Notes under the pieces: generated by a model
The model's database searches: none
What the model was told of the DNA's origin: nothing
Seen by the model: only the letters and a program-made list of their open reading frames with translations
Source: Chitinophagaceae bacterium
Lineage (GTDB): Bacteria; Bacteroidota; Bacteroidia; Chitinophagales; Chitinophagaceae
Length of the DNA: 64,000 nucleotides
Direction of reading: 5' to 3'
Assembly (NCBI GenBank): GCA_016722465.1
Contig: JADKJC010000001.1
Span: 1,302,001-1,366,000, forward strand
Part shown: piece after piece, positions 38,535-46,912 of the stretch
Layout of the letters: each line of letters begins with the position of its first letter
How positions within the stretch are numbered: the first letter of the stretch is position 1
Translations under genes and position numbers: made by a program

Positions 38535-39008
38535 CTACTCGGCAGGTGCAACCCTTACATTCCTGCTGAAACCTTCTTCTAAAGAAATAAAAGTTTCAGT
38601 TCTTTCAATGCCTTTTATCTTTTGCAATTCATCATGGAGTACAAAGCGGAGTTGGGTAATGTCTTTACAGACTATTTCAATAAACATACTGTAGTTGCCA
38701 GTGATATAATTCAGTCGCACAATTTCAGGGATATTCTCAAGGTCTTTTGCCACGGTATCGTATAAAGAACTTTTCTCTAAATAAATACCCACAAAAGCGG
38801 TGATGTCATAACCCAGTTGTTTCAGGTCAACATTCAGGCGGGTGCCTTTTACAATATTTAGTTCCTGCAGTTTCTTAATACGCACATGTATGGTACCCCC
38901 ACTTACAAATAATTTCTTGCCCAGTTCTGCATAAGAAATCTCTGCTGTTTCCATCATCTCATGAATAATTTGCAGGTCAAGTTTATCTAAGTTGTGTTTA
39001 GCAGCCAT
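38535..39008 (-). CDS. Lrp/AsnC family transcriptional regulator
   Basis: A 157-residue regulator. The N-terminal helix-turn-helix is clear (DLQIIHEMMETAEISYAELGKKLFVSGGTIHVRIKKLQEL, residues 10-49). The C-terminal RAM ligand domain is seen in DITAFVGIYLEK, YITGNYSMFIEIVCKD and a final TETFISLEE. It would bind an amino acid and act as an octamer. Its stop abuts the permease stop (convergent). A -7 box is at 39035-39042. Confidence 0.93.
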   Translation of the reverse strand: MAAKHNLDKLDLQIIHEMMETAEISYAELGKKLFVSGGTIHVRIKKLQELNIVKGTRLNVDLKQLGYDITAFVGIYLEKSSLYDTVAKDLENIPEIVRLNYITGNYSMFIEIVCKDITQLRFVLHDELQKIKGIERTETFISLEEGFSRNVRVAPAE

Positions 39009-39526
39009 ACATCCGTATTTTTTAAAGTATTTTCAAATATAGATACTATTGGTTAGAAATTTTTGATCAACTACGAAAATTATTACCTTCTTTTTCACAA
39101 TACCACCAGTTTATTGGCTTGGCCAGCATTTAGAAATGTATGTTGCTGCGACAAATACCTATGCTACTGGGTTGTGTGAGGTTCCAATACAGCTGTAAAC
39201 TTTACCACTAGTAAATAAAATAACTCAGCGTTAACTGTATCCATTGGGCAAAATGCAGCCGGGAGGGTTGCAAACGCTGAATATCGCCGGTTAAGAATCA
39301 AGCCTGCTGCTGAAGATATTGAAGAGATAAAAATCGAAATGGATTTACTTGTTATTTACCACCTGGGGATCTCTTATCAGCAAACAACGGTTTGAAATTA
39401 TTTTAATCGCACTAAAAAATCAATTTAGCTTTTCAATAAAATCTAACATTATGAATAAATATTTGAAAAAATTCCATATTTTAAAAATAATAGATAAAAT
39501 ATTTTCAAATTTACTTCGTTTTACTG
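39009..39526. other. Intergenic region before the tRNA-like RNA
   Basis: About 520 bp with no convincing gene. It has the lrp promoter at the left and AT-rich DNA at the right. An inverted repeat ATTTGAAAA (39461-39469) / TTTTCAAAT (39502-39510) sits just upstream of the RNA promoter. A 50-codon open stretch near 39230-39400 lacks a suitable start codon and family; it may be a relic. Confidence 0.3.
39035..39042 (-). promoter_or_regulatory. -7 box of the lrp-like gene
   Basis: Minus strand TATATTTG, exact TAnnTTTG, 26 bp before the start codon. Confidence 0.45.
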
Positions 39527-39534
39527 TATGTTTG
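39527..39534 (+). promoter_or_regulatory. -7 box of the tRNA-like RNA gene
   Basis: TATGTTTG, exact match to TAnnTTTG. Transcription would start near 39541, about 33 nt before the folded RNA. Confidence 0.55.
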
Positions 39535-39573
39535 CACTATCAAAGTTGCGAAAGCAATAAAGATCTTAAAAAT

Positions 39574-39752
39574 TGTGGGGTGATGAAATTTTTGGCAGAC
39601 ATGCCCTCTTGTCTCGGGGGTGAGGATAACAGGATAAACGAAGTATAGAGCCGTGTTTGTCCGCTTTCGAGCGGACGATGCGACCGGGGTCGACCACCGA
39701 ACTTTGTACTTTAGCTAACTGCCTCGTGGAGGTTCGATCCCTCCCCCTACAG
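39574..39752 (+). ncRNA. tRNA-like RNA with giant variable arm
   Basis: Folds as a class II tRNA. Acceptor TGTGGGG (39574-39580) pairs with CCCTACA (39745-39751), one G.T. D stem ATG/CAT (39583-39585, 39600-39602) has a 14-nt loop with GG. Anticodon stem CCCTC/GGGGG (39604-39608, 39616-39620) encloses TTGTCTC (GUC at positions 34-36, U33 kept). T arm GGAGG-TTCGATC-CCTCC (39728-39744) is canonical. Between the anticodon and T arms lie about 106 nt closed by TGAGG/CCTCG, with an inner hairpin GTCCGC-TTTCGA-GCGGAC (39659-39676). A normal variable arm has at most about 20 nt. A discriminator G follows, with no encoded CCA. Promoter and terminator flank it. Function unknown; it could be a regulatory tRNA mimic, or a tRNA-Leu/Ser gene with an insertion. 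Confidence 0.6.
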
Positions 39753-39758
39753 CGCTTT

Positions 39759-39790
39759 AAAAGCCTTCGTTGAAAAACGGGGGCTTTTTT
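39759..39790 (+). terminator. Intrinsic terminator of the tRNA-like RNA
   Basis: AAAAGCCTTCGTT pairs with AACGGGGGCTTTT (two T.G pairs) around a GAAA loop, followed by U6. It starts 7 nt after the discriminator base. Confidence 0.88.
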
Positions 39791-39862
39791 GTTTGGGCCA
39801 ACCCGGGCTTCCTGTGCTAACCACGGACACAAGCGGATAAGATAAACACTAAACCTAATAAT

Positions 39863-41017
39863 ATGAATTCAACCAGTGCTCCTGTTTCAGCTTTTCCTGA
39901 TTCCAAAGGCCACTATAAAATACTCGACGGATTGCGTGGTGTGGCAGCCGTTATGGTGGTTGCTTTCCACGTATTTGAAGCAAGTACTACCAGTCACCAG
40001 GATCAAATTATCAATCATGGCTACCTGGCGGTGGACTTCTTCTATGTACTTTCTGGTTTTGTTATTGGCTATGCATATGACGACCGTTGGAATAATATGA
40101 GTTTGGAAGATTTTTTCAAACGCCGTATAATCCGCCTTCACCCTATGGTGGTGATGGGTATGATCGTGGGAGCAATCGGGTTTTATTTCCAGGCCTCGAA
40201 TCTTTTTCCTGTTATTGGCCAGGTGCCTGTATGGAAGATGCTGCTTATTATGCTGATCGGCTTTACATTAATCCCCGTGCCATCATCATTGGATATCAGG
40301 GGATGGCAGGAGATGCATCCGCTCAATGGCCCGGGCTGGTCGCTTTTCTATGAGTATATTGCCAATCTGCTCTATGCTCTCATTGTAAGGAAATTCTCTA
40401 ATAAAATACTGGCTGTACTGGTTTTTATAGCTGGTTGTGCACTGGCACATCTTACAATAGCCGGGCCTGCCGGTGATATTGTTGGTGGCTGGTCATTAGA
40501 ACCTGCACAAATCCGCATTGGCGTTACCCGTATGATGTATCCTTTCTTTGCAGGGCTGCTGCTTTCAAGGATCAGCAAACCAACGCAGGTAAAACACGCT
40601 TTTCTGCTATGCAGCCTGATGGTGGTGATCATTCTTTCGATACCAAGCATTGGCGGAACTGAACACCCGTGGATGCATGGCCTTTATGAAGCAATCTGCA
40701 TCCTTTTCCTCTTTCCTTTAATTGTATATATCGGTGCAAGTGGGGGAGTAAAAGGGAAATATGCATCTGGGATATCTAAGTTCTTAGGCGATATCTCTTA
40801 CCCGGTTTACATCACCCACTACCCACTGATTTACATTTACACCGCATGGGTGGTTGATAACAAGATACCATTAAGTAAAGCCCTGCCTGTGGGATTGCTG
40901 GTGTTATTATCAAGCATTGCACTTGCTTATGCCTGTTTGAAACTTTATGATGAACCGGTACGCAAATGGCTGGGAAAACGGTTCGTAAAAAAGCGAATAA
41001 AAATGGTAGCTGATTAA
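39863..41017 (+). CDS. Acyltransferase family 3 membrane protein
   Basis: A 384-residue protein with about ten membrane segments. The family motifs are present: ILDGLRGVAAVMVVAFHVFE with the catalytic His near residue 39, AVDFFYVLSGFVIGYAYDDRW, and FFKRRIIRLHPMVV. The C-terminal part has SYPVYITHYPLIYIY. OafA/NodX-type proteins transfer acetyl or other acyl groups to surface sugars or lipids. No glycan genes adjoin it, so the target is unknown. It lies 70 bp after the RNA terminator. Confidence 0.92.
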   Translation: MNSTSAPVSAFPDSKGHYKILDGLRGVAAVMVVAFHVFEASTTSHQDQIINHGYLAVDFFYVLSGFVIGYAYDDRWNNMSLEDFFKRRIIRLHPMVVMGMIVGAIGFYFQASNLFPVIGQVPVWKMLLIMLIGFTLIPVPSSLDIRGWQEMHPLNGPGWSLFYEYIANLLYALIVRKFSNKILAVLVFIAGCALAHLTIAGPAGDIVGGWSLEPAQIRIGVTRMMYPFFAGLLLSRISKPTQVKHAFLLCSLMVVIILSIPSIGGTEHPWMHGLYEAICILFLFPLIVYIGASGGVKGKYASGISKFLGDISYPVYITHYPLIYIYTAWVVDNKIPLSKALPVGLLVLLSSIALAYACLKLYDEPVRKWLGKRFVKKRIKMVAD

Positions 41018-41050
41018 TATTAACCCCGGCAATTACAAAATCATTATTGG

Positions 41051-41087
41051 AAAAAATGTGGAGAATAATACGCTTATTCTCCACATT
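41051..41087 (-). terminator. Terminator of the GH3 gene
   Basis: A perfect 14-bp stem (AATGTGGAGAATAA and its complement, 5-nt loop) followed on the minus strand by T6. It lies 35 bp after the GH3 stop. It also follows the acyltransferase, but lacks a U-run on that strand. Confidence 0.82.
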
Positions 41088-41121
41088 GATTATACATGCT
41101 GCAAAGATTCAGTGCCGGTAA

Positions 41122-43368
41122 TTACTTTATCAGTCTAAAATCTGCCTCTTTCACATTGTCAGAACTTCCTCCAACAAAAACCTTAAAATCACCGGGCTCA
41201 TATATGTACTGTAGCTTATCATTATAAAAACGCAGGTCATCTGCTGTGATTATAAACTCAACAGTTTTTGATTCCCCTTTTTTTAAAAATAATTTTTGAA
41301 AGCCTTTTAGTTCTTTCACCGGCCTCACTACACTTCCAAACAGGTCACGGATATACAGTTGCACTGTTTCTTCACCTTCATAATTGCCGGCATTGGCAAC
41401 AGTACATTTCACTGTAAGTTTTTCGCCGGATTTAAAACTTTTCTTACTCAATTCAATATCGCTGTACAAAAAACTGGTGTAACTTAAACCGTAGCCAAAA
41501 GCATATTGTGGGCTGTTGGGCAAATCAATGTAAGCAGAAACATAATTCAGATCACTGTCGTTATGTGCAGGCCTGCCGGTATTGTAATGATTGTAGTAAA
41601 TAGGTATCTGCCCTTCTGTTCTTGGAAAACTGATCGGTAATTTTGCGGAAGGATTGTAATCGCCAAACAACACATCGGCAATGGCATTGCCAGCCTGTGT
41701 TCCCAACCACCAGGTGTATACTATTGCAGGAACATTGTTTGCTATCCAGTTAAATACCAATGGACGGCCTGCGCTGATCAATACTACCACCGGCTTACCG
41801 GTTGCTGCTACTGCTTTTATCAAATCTTCCTGAACTCCCGGCAACCTGATAATGCTCTTGCTTTTTGCTTCTCCTGTCATATCTCTTGCTTCACCTGCTG
41901 TAATTATCACAACATCACTTTGCATAGCCGCTTCAACAGCTTCCGCAAAACCGCTGCGGCTGGTATCTTTAATATCACAACCTTTTGCATACAGCAGTTT
42001 TGTACTGGTACCGATTTTAGTTTTTATTCCATCCCATACAGAAACGATCCTTGCTGTATCATCCGGCCAGTCGTAACTCCAGAAACCAAGGTTATCTGCT
42101 TTTGCTTTTACAAATGGGCCAATCAATGCTATTGTTTTTGTTTGTTTGCTGAGGGGCAGTAACTGCTTTTCATTTTTCAGCAACACGATACTCTTTCTTG
42201 CAATATCCCTGGCTGCAACGATATGGGCAGGATTATTCCATTGCTCTTTTTCTCTTGCCTCATTGCAAAATTTATAAGGTTCAGCAAATAAACCCATTTC
42301 AAATTTCTTCTTCAATATCCTTTTCACGGCATCGTCTACAACACTTATTTTTACTTTCCCTTCTTTTACCAGCGTTGCAAGGTTCTGGATATAACTGCGG
42401 CTCTCCATATCCATATCACTTCCGGCATTGGCGGCTGCCATAGCAGCTTCATAATTGTCTTTTACAAAACCATGGTTGATCATTTCTCCTACGCTGCCCC
42501 AGTCACTCACCACAAAACCTTTAAAATTCCATTTTCGCTTTAGTATTTCCCGTTGCAGGTAGGCATTGCCCGTGGCAGGTATTCCATTCAGGTCATTGAA
42601 TGAATTCATAAAAGTTGCAGCGCCTGCATCTGCGGCTGCCTTAAATGGTGGCAGGTATGTTTCCAGCAATTGACGAAGGCTCATGTCAACTGAATTATAA
42701 TCCCTTCCTGCAACTGCAGCTCCATACGCCGCAAAATGTTTGGCACAGGCCATCACGGCATCTGTATTACCCAAACCTCTGCCCTGAAATCCTTTTACCC
42801 TTGCTGCAGCGATCAGGCTGCCGAGATAAGTATCTTCGCCGGCACCTTCCATCACACGACCCCAGCGTGGGTCACGGGCTATATCCACCATCGGTGCAAA
42901 GGTCCAGTGCACACCTGCTGCTGACGCTTCCACTGCGGCAATCCTTGCTGACTGTTCCATTGCTTTCAGGTCCCAGCTTGCTGCCTCTGCCAGCGGCAAA
43001 GGAAAAATGGTCCTGTAGCCGTGTATTACATCCTGCCCAAACAACAAGGGAATTTTCATTCTGGATTGCATGGCTATTTGCTGCAAGGTTCTTGTATGAT
43101 CAACACCAGTTACATTTAGCATACTGCCAACCATGCCATTCTTTATCTGTGTTTGTTTATCGCCATCTTTAGTGATGGGGCCTGTAGCAGCCCAATCACC
43201 ATTGTACTGGTTCATCTGCCCAATTTTCTCGTCCAGTGTCATCAGTTTTAAAACAGAATCTACTTTCTGATCGGTCGTTTTTTTCTGTGCAAACGAACCG
43301 GAAAAAATGTGATTGAAATACAGAAGAGAATAAACCGGGAAAGATGAGCCGTTGATTTCATATAGCAT
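41122..43368 (-). CDS. GH3 beta-glucosidase (BglX-like), signal peptide frameshifted
   Basis: The frame gives 748 residues and the complete GH3 core: VKGFQGRGLG and VMACAKHFAAYG, nucleophile Asp in GFVVSDWGSVGEM, the C-terminal alpha/beta sandwich and a fibronectin-like tail. It should release beta-linked glucose from oligosaccharides in the periplasm. The first 28 residues of this frame do not look like a signal peptide. A second frame from an ATG at 43359-43361 reads STAHLSRFILFCISITFF and would join at SGSFAQKKTTD if one T were added to the run at 43302-43307, giving a normal signal with cleavage after FAQ. The true start is thus probably 43361. Confidence 0.9.
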   Translation of the reverse strand: MLYEINGSSFPVYSLLYFNHIFSGSFAQKKTTDQKVDSVLKLMTLDEKIGQMNQYNGDWAATGPITKDGDKQTQIKNGMVGSMLNVTGVDHTRTLQQIAMQSRMKIPLLFGQDVIHGYRTIFPLPLAEAASWDLKAMEQSARIAAVEASAAGVHWTFAPMVDIARDPRWGRVMEGAGEDTYLGSLIAAARVKGFQGRGLGNTDAVMACAKHFAAYGAAVAGRDYNSVDMSLRQLLETYLPPFKAAADAGAATFMNSFNDLNGIPATGNAYLQREILKRKWNFKGFVVSDWGSVGEMINHGFVKDNYEAAMAAANAGSDMDMESRSYIQNLATLVKEGKVKISVVDDAVKRILKKKFEMGLFAEPYKFCNEAREKEQWNNPAHIVAARDIARKSIVLLKNEKQLLPLSKQTKTIALIGPFVKAKADNLGFWSYDWPDDTARIVSVWDGIKTKIGTSTKLLYAKGCDIKDTSRSGFAEAVEAAMQSDVVIITAGEARDMTGEAKSKSIIRLPGVQEDLIKAVAATGKPVVVLISAGRPLVFNWIANNVPAIVYTWWLGTQAGNAIADVLFGDYNPSAKLPISFPRTEGQIPIYYNHYNTGRPAHNDSDLNYVSAYIDLPNSPQYAFGYGLSYTSFLYSDIELSKKSFKSGEKLTVKCTVANAGNYEGEETVQLYIRDLFGSVVRPVKELKGFQKLFLKKGESKTVEFIITADDLRFYNDKLQYIYEPGDFKVFVGGSSDNVKEADFRLIK

Positions 43369-43513
43369 TATTTTTGAGCCATAAAATTAGTTACTAAGTA
43401 GCAGCAGAAAATTTTTAATCCGGATTATTTTAACCGGATCTGTATTTTATATGATGTTTATTGTCATTATTTTTAAAAAATGTTTACCTTAAAAATTCAA
43501 TCCAACGATTGTT

Positions 43514-44157
43514 ATGCAAAAAATAAAAGTCGCCATTTTAGGTGCCGGTTTCATCAGCGATATTCACGTAGAATGTTACCAACGCTTTGTACCGCATCTG
43601 GTGATACCCCTGCCTGGTTATATAAAGTACTTTTGACAAAGTGAAAAATAACCAGGTGGATATTACAAACTGGAAAATTTTAGGACTGGATGAGTGGGTT
43701 GGATTGAATGGAAATGACGAAGGAAGCTGCAGGTTTCACCTGAACAACCAGTTGTTTCATCCATTGAAAATAAACAATGTGAAGCAGTGGAACATTTTAT
43801 ACAAGCGCAGGGCGGCATCGATGTTTCAATCGTTGGGTTCGGCATGAATGGACATATCGGGATGAACGAACCAGGCACTTCTGTCAAAACACGTTCACAT
43901 ATCAGCACACTTGATCCGGTGACACAACAGGTAGGACAGAAATATTTTACTTCCGCCCAGCAATTAACAGATGGCATTACATTGGGGTTGGAAACACTGT
44001 TGGAATCCAAACGCATCATGTTGCTAATAAAGCCGCAATTGTAAAACAGGTTTTGGAAGGAGATGTTTCAGAAAATGTTCCGGGCAGCCTGTTCCGGAAT
44101 CATCCGGGGCTGAGGGTTTATTTAGATAAGGAAGCAGCGCAATTACTAACATCATGA
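43514..44157 (+). pseudogene. Fused remnants of a Gfo/Idh oxidoreductase and a NagB-like deaminase
   Basis: The first part (43514 to about 43589) encodes the start of a Gfo/Idh/MocA dehydrogenase, KVAILGAGFISDIHVECYQR, which stops after about 28 residues. From about 43590 another frame resembles glucosamine-6-phosphate deaminase: ASGDTPAWLYKVLLTK, then after a shift ITNWKILGLDEWVG and EGSCRFHLNNQLFHPL, then after another shift IVGFGMNGHIGMNEPG, and after a small deletion ANKAAIVKQVLEGDVSENVPG to the stop at 44157. At least three frame changes and two deletions make it non-functional. Its place beside a GH123-like gene fits a former amino-sugar pathway. Confidence 0.8.
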
Positions 44158-44183
44158 ATAAATCAAGTGATGCAATGTTACGT

Positions 44184-46040
44184 TCACCTCGAAAGCTGAT
44201 CACTCAATTCATCCATTATCTTTTTCCCTTTTGCAAGGTCATTGATGATTTTTTTCGTGTCAAATTCCTTTTCACCAATAAAACTCTTTAGGTGTTGTTC
44301 TAACAGAGCTGCTAAATTTTTAACCGCTGCATTTGTTGACCTGGTGGCTTTTGCCTGAAGAATTTTTAATTTTTCAAAATCAACAATTCCTTCTCTCATT
44401 TTTTCAAAGCGGATACTGCTGGCTGCACCCGGGTAAACCATGTATGCATCACCCGCCGGCCAAAAAATATGGCGGGCATCCCGTGCCGGATCAGCTACCC
44501 ATGCGTCATATGCCCAGCGCAACATACCATCATAACCATAAGCCTTTGCATACCATCCCAACCAGCGCCCTTCTGCCGGTGGTGAAAAAACAAATGTGTT
44601 AGGCTTAGCCGGAGTACAGCAGATATAATAAGTAGATGATTGCCCGGCCGCCGCCCTTTTACTTACTTCACTCACGGCAGGCTCGTTGCCATACACGCAG
44701 GAATAATCATCCAGCAAACTATCCAACTGCGGATGCCAGTTGCCTGCATAAGTGATCTTCCATTTTGATGAATGTTGCTTTACCATTTTAATGGCCGCCA
44801 GCGTTTGCTCCATTTCATTTTCATTGATGCCGATATAGGTTTTACCGAGCCATCCCTTTTTTTCTAAATGTGCTTTCAGGTCTGTAAGAAAAAGATTCCA
44901 GTTAATTTTAAATACTGCTGATGAGGTGGGCCATTGTTCTGTTATATAATTGCCGGCTGTTTCATCAATATAACGGAATCGCTCACCCCATGGAATGGGT
45001 GTATAAATAGTGATGGCTTTGTCAATGCCGGCAGCGATAGCCAGTTGAACATATTGATCGAAAATATTATAGTCGAATTTCCATTTGCCGTTTTTTGTTT
45101 TTATCCATTCTATCATGGTGCCTTCCAGCCTGTAAGAATTATCGCTCCAGGGTGAATGAACTGCATAGGTGGTAATATATTTTCCGCCTGCTCCAGCATA
45201 TATTTCCAGGTGTTTCTTTAATAAAATTTTATGCTCAGCGCTCCATGGCTTTACGTTGTAATATTCCGCCAGCACCCAGGGGTTTTGCCAAAGGTCAAGC
45301 CTGAAAGTCCAATCATGTGGTTTGGGCAGCATTTGGTCCTGCACTTTTATAGAAATGGTTAACACAACCGTTTGCTTTTCGGATCTCACTTCAACAGATC
45401 CACTGTAAGTGCCTGGCAAAGTAGTTGCAGGGATATCAGCGGTCAACCAAGCCGGCCGCACCGTTTTTCCGGGGATATCAAAGCGGTCAAATGCTTCCAG
45501 CCTGTCCGGCATTAAATAGGCTTTGTCTACCGGCCCTTCACCACAGGTAACTTCTTTGGCATTGTATGGGTAATTAGAAATAACATACCTTACCATGTTC
45601 AGTTTAAAATTGCTTTTGCTTAATACATTTCCATTACTGCTCTTCAGATCATTCAATACAAAACGAACCTGGTTAATGCTATCGGCACACCAAAGCAATA
45701 CCATTGCATTCACCCTTTCTCCCTTCCAGCCCGTTTCTTTTAATGATTGAGTTACAGGAATAGTTGGCAATTCTGTTCTGAAATAAGCTTCATCAGTAGC
45801 AGCAAATGAAACCTGCAATCCGGGCTTTGCCTGTTGCCAGTGAAGGGTGTCGGTGCTTTTATCAAACGTATACTCCGCCTGGTAATGCGGCAACGGTTTC
45901 GGGATGCTGGCCGAATCGATTAAACCAACAGGAACCTGTTGCGCATATGCTGGTATTGAAAAAAAAGAAACAAAGGCAGTAAGAATTTTACAGAACCCGT
46001 TACACCGTAATTGCCTAAATTGTAAAAAAGAAATGCTCAT
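44184..46040 (-). CDS. GH123-like (DUF4091) glycoside hydrolase
   Basis: A 618-residue secreted protein; signal region KILTAFVSFFSIPAYAQQ. The middle and end match DUF4091/GH123: LRWAYDAWVADPARDARHIFWPAGDAYMVYPG near residue 530 and a short C-terminal helix bundle. GH123 enzymes are N-acetyl-beta-galactosaminidases that use the substrate acetamido group; I see a possible catalytic pair around YIGINENEMEQTL, but cannot confirm it. Its ATG is directly adjacent to the ATG of the divergent isomerase gene. Confidence 0.75.
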   Translation of the reverse strand: MSISFLQFRQLRCNGFCKILTAFVSFFSIPAYAQQVPVGLIDSASIPKPLPHYQAEYTFDKSTDTLHWQQAKPGLQVSFAATDEAYFRTELPTIPVTQSLKETGWKGERVNAMVLLWCADSINQVRFVLNDLKSSNGNVLSKSNFKLNMVRYVISNYPYNAKEVTCGEGPVDKAYLMPDRLEAFDRFDIPGKTVRPAWLTADIPATTLPGTYSGSVEVRSEKQTVVLTISIKVQDQMLPKPHDWTFRLDLWQNPWVLAEYYNVKPWSAEHKILLKKHLEIYAGAGGKYITTYAVHSPWSDNSYRLEGTMIEWIKTKNGKWKFDYNIFDQYVQLAIAAGIDKAITIYTPIPWGERFRYIDETAGNYITEQWPTSSAVFKINWNLFLTDLKAHLEKKGWLGKTYIGINENEMEQTLAAIKMVKQHSSKWKITYAGNWHPQLDSLLDDYSCVYGNEPAVSEVSKRAAAGQSSTYYICCTPAKPNTFVFSPPAEGRWLGWYAKAYGYDGMLRWAYDAWVADPARDARHIFWPAGDAYMVYPGAASSIRFEKMREGIVDFEKLKILQAKATRSTNAAVKNLAALLEQHLKSFIGEKEFDTKKIINDLAKGKKIMDELSDQLSR

Positions 46041-46850
46041 ATGAAAATATTATTTTTTTGCCCCCGCTGGGGAAGTGAAGACCTGAGCTGGGATGAATTT
46101 TGCCACAAGGTAAAAGAAGCGGGCTACAATGGCGTGGAAGCCGGAGTTTCTTTTGATGAAAAAGAAAAAACAGAACAACGTACTGCATTAGAAAAATACA
46201 ATTTGTTTTTTATCGGCCAATACTGGCATTCTTTCGAAAAGGATTTTGACCAGCATCTATCATCTTACATCAAGCATCTTCACAACATTGCATCCATGCA
46301 GCCCATTGAGATTGATTCGCAAACCGGGAAAGATTATTTTTCAGCAGCCCAAAACATCCAGCTGTTTGAAACTGCTAAAAAATTTACCGATGAAACGGGT
46401 ATCCCGGTAGCGCATGAAACACACCGCAACAAAGCATTGTTTGCAGCCCCTGTTGCCAAACATTATCTATCACAAAATCCAGACCTGCCCATCACTGCAG
46501 ATTTCTCTCACTGGTGCAATGTATCGGAAAGTTACCTGCAAGACCAGCCCGAAGCAATGGGCATCGCCATACAACATACACTTCATATACATGCAAGAGT
46601 TGGTCATCCACAGGGTGCGCAAGTGATCGATCCCCGTTTGCCGGAATGGGATGTAGCATTGAATTATCACCTGGACTGGTGGCGGCAAATAAAAGAACAT
46701 CATGCACAACAGCAAATACCATTACTCACCGTTACACCTGAATTTGGGCCGGCACCCTATATGATACATCACCCGGTAACCAACGAACCACTGGCAGATC
46801 AGTGGGAAATCAATTGCTGGATGATGGAATACTTAAAACGTGAGTTGTGA
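46041..46850 (+). CDS. Sugar phosphate isomerase/epimerase (AP endonuclease 2 family)
   Basis: A 269-residue TIM barrel. The core shows GYNGVEAGVSFDEKE near residue 30, VAHETHRNKALFA in the middle, HIHARVGHPQGAQVIDPR and TVTPEFGPAPYM near the end. Those Glu, His and Asp positions are the usual metal ligands of xylose-isomerase-like barrels. No signal peptide, so it is cytoplasmic. It is the only rightward gene inside this cluster, and its substrate is unknown. Family members isomerise or epimerise keto-sugars. Confidence 0.85.
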   Translation: MKILFFCPRWGSEDLSWDEFCHKVKEAGYNGVEAGVSFDEKEKTEQRTALEKYNLFFIGQYWHSFEKDFDQHLSSYIKHLHNIASMQPIEIDSQTGKDYFSAAQNIQLFETAKKFTDETGIPVAHETHRNKALFAAPVAKHYLSQNPDLPITADFSHWCNVSESYLQDQPEAMGIAIQHTLHIHARVGHPQGAQVIDPRLPEWDVALNYHLDWWRQIKEHHAQQQIPLLTVTPEFGPAPYMIHHPVTNEPLADQWEINCWMMEYLKREL

Positions 46851-46912
46851 ATAGCCAATGGTAAATAATGAATGGTCAATTGCGAAAAATGTATTCACAT
46901 TTAATCACTCCA

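Noticed and set aside
39349..39648. 99-codon plus-strand frame
   Set aside because: Overlaps the promoter and 5' half of the tRNA-like RNA; amino-acid composition unlike a protein.
39574..39752. tmRNA
   Set aside because: It has an anticodon arm, no tag reading frame ending in LAA-like codons and a length of about 180 nt, not 350 to 400.
39574..39752. tRNA with a group I intron in the anticodon loop
   Set aside because: Both strands of the anticodon stem are upstream of the extra sequence, so the insert is in the variable arm. No P, Q, R or S elements are seen.
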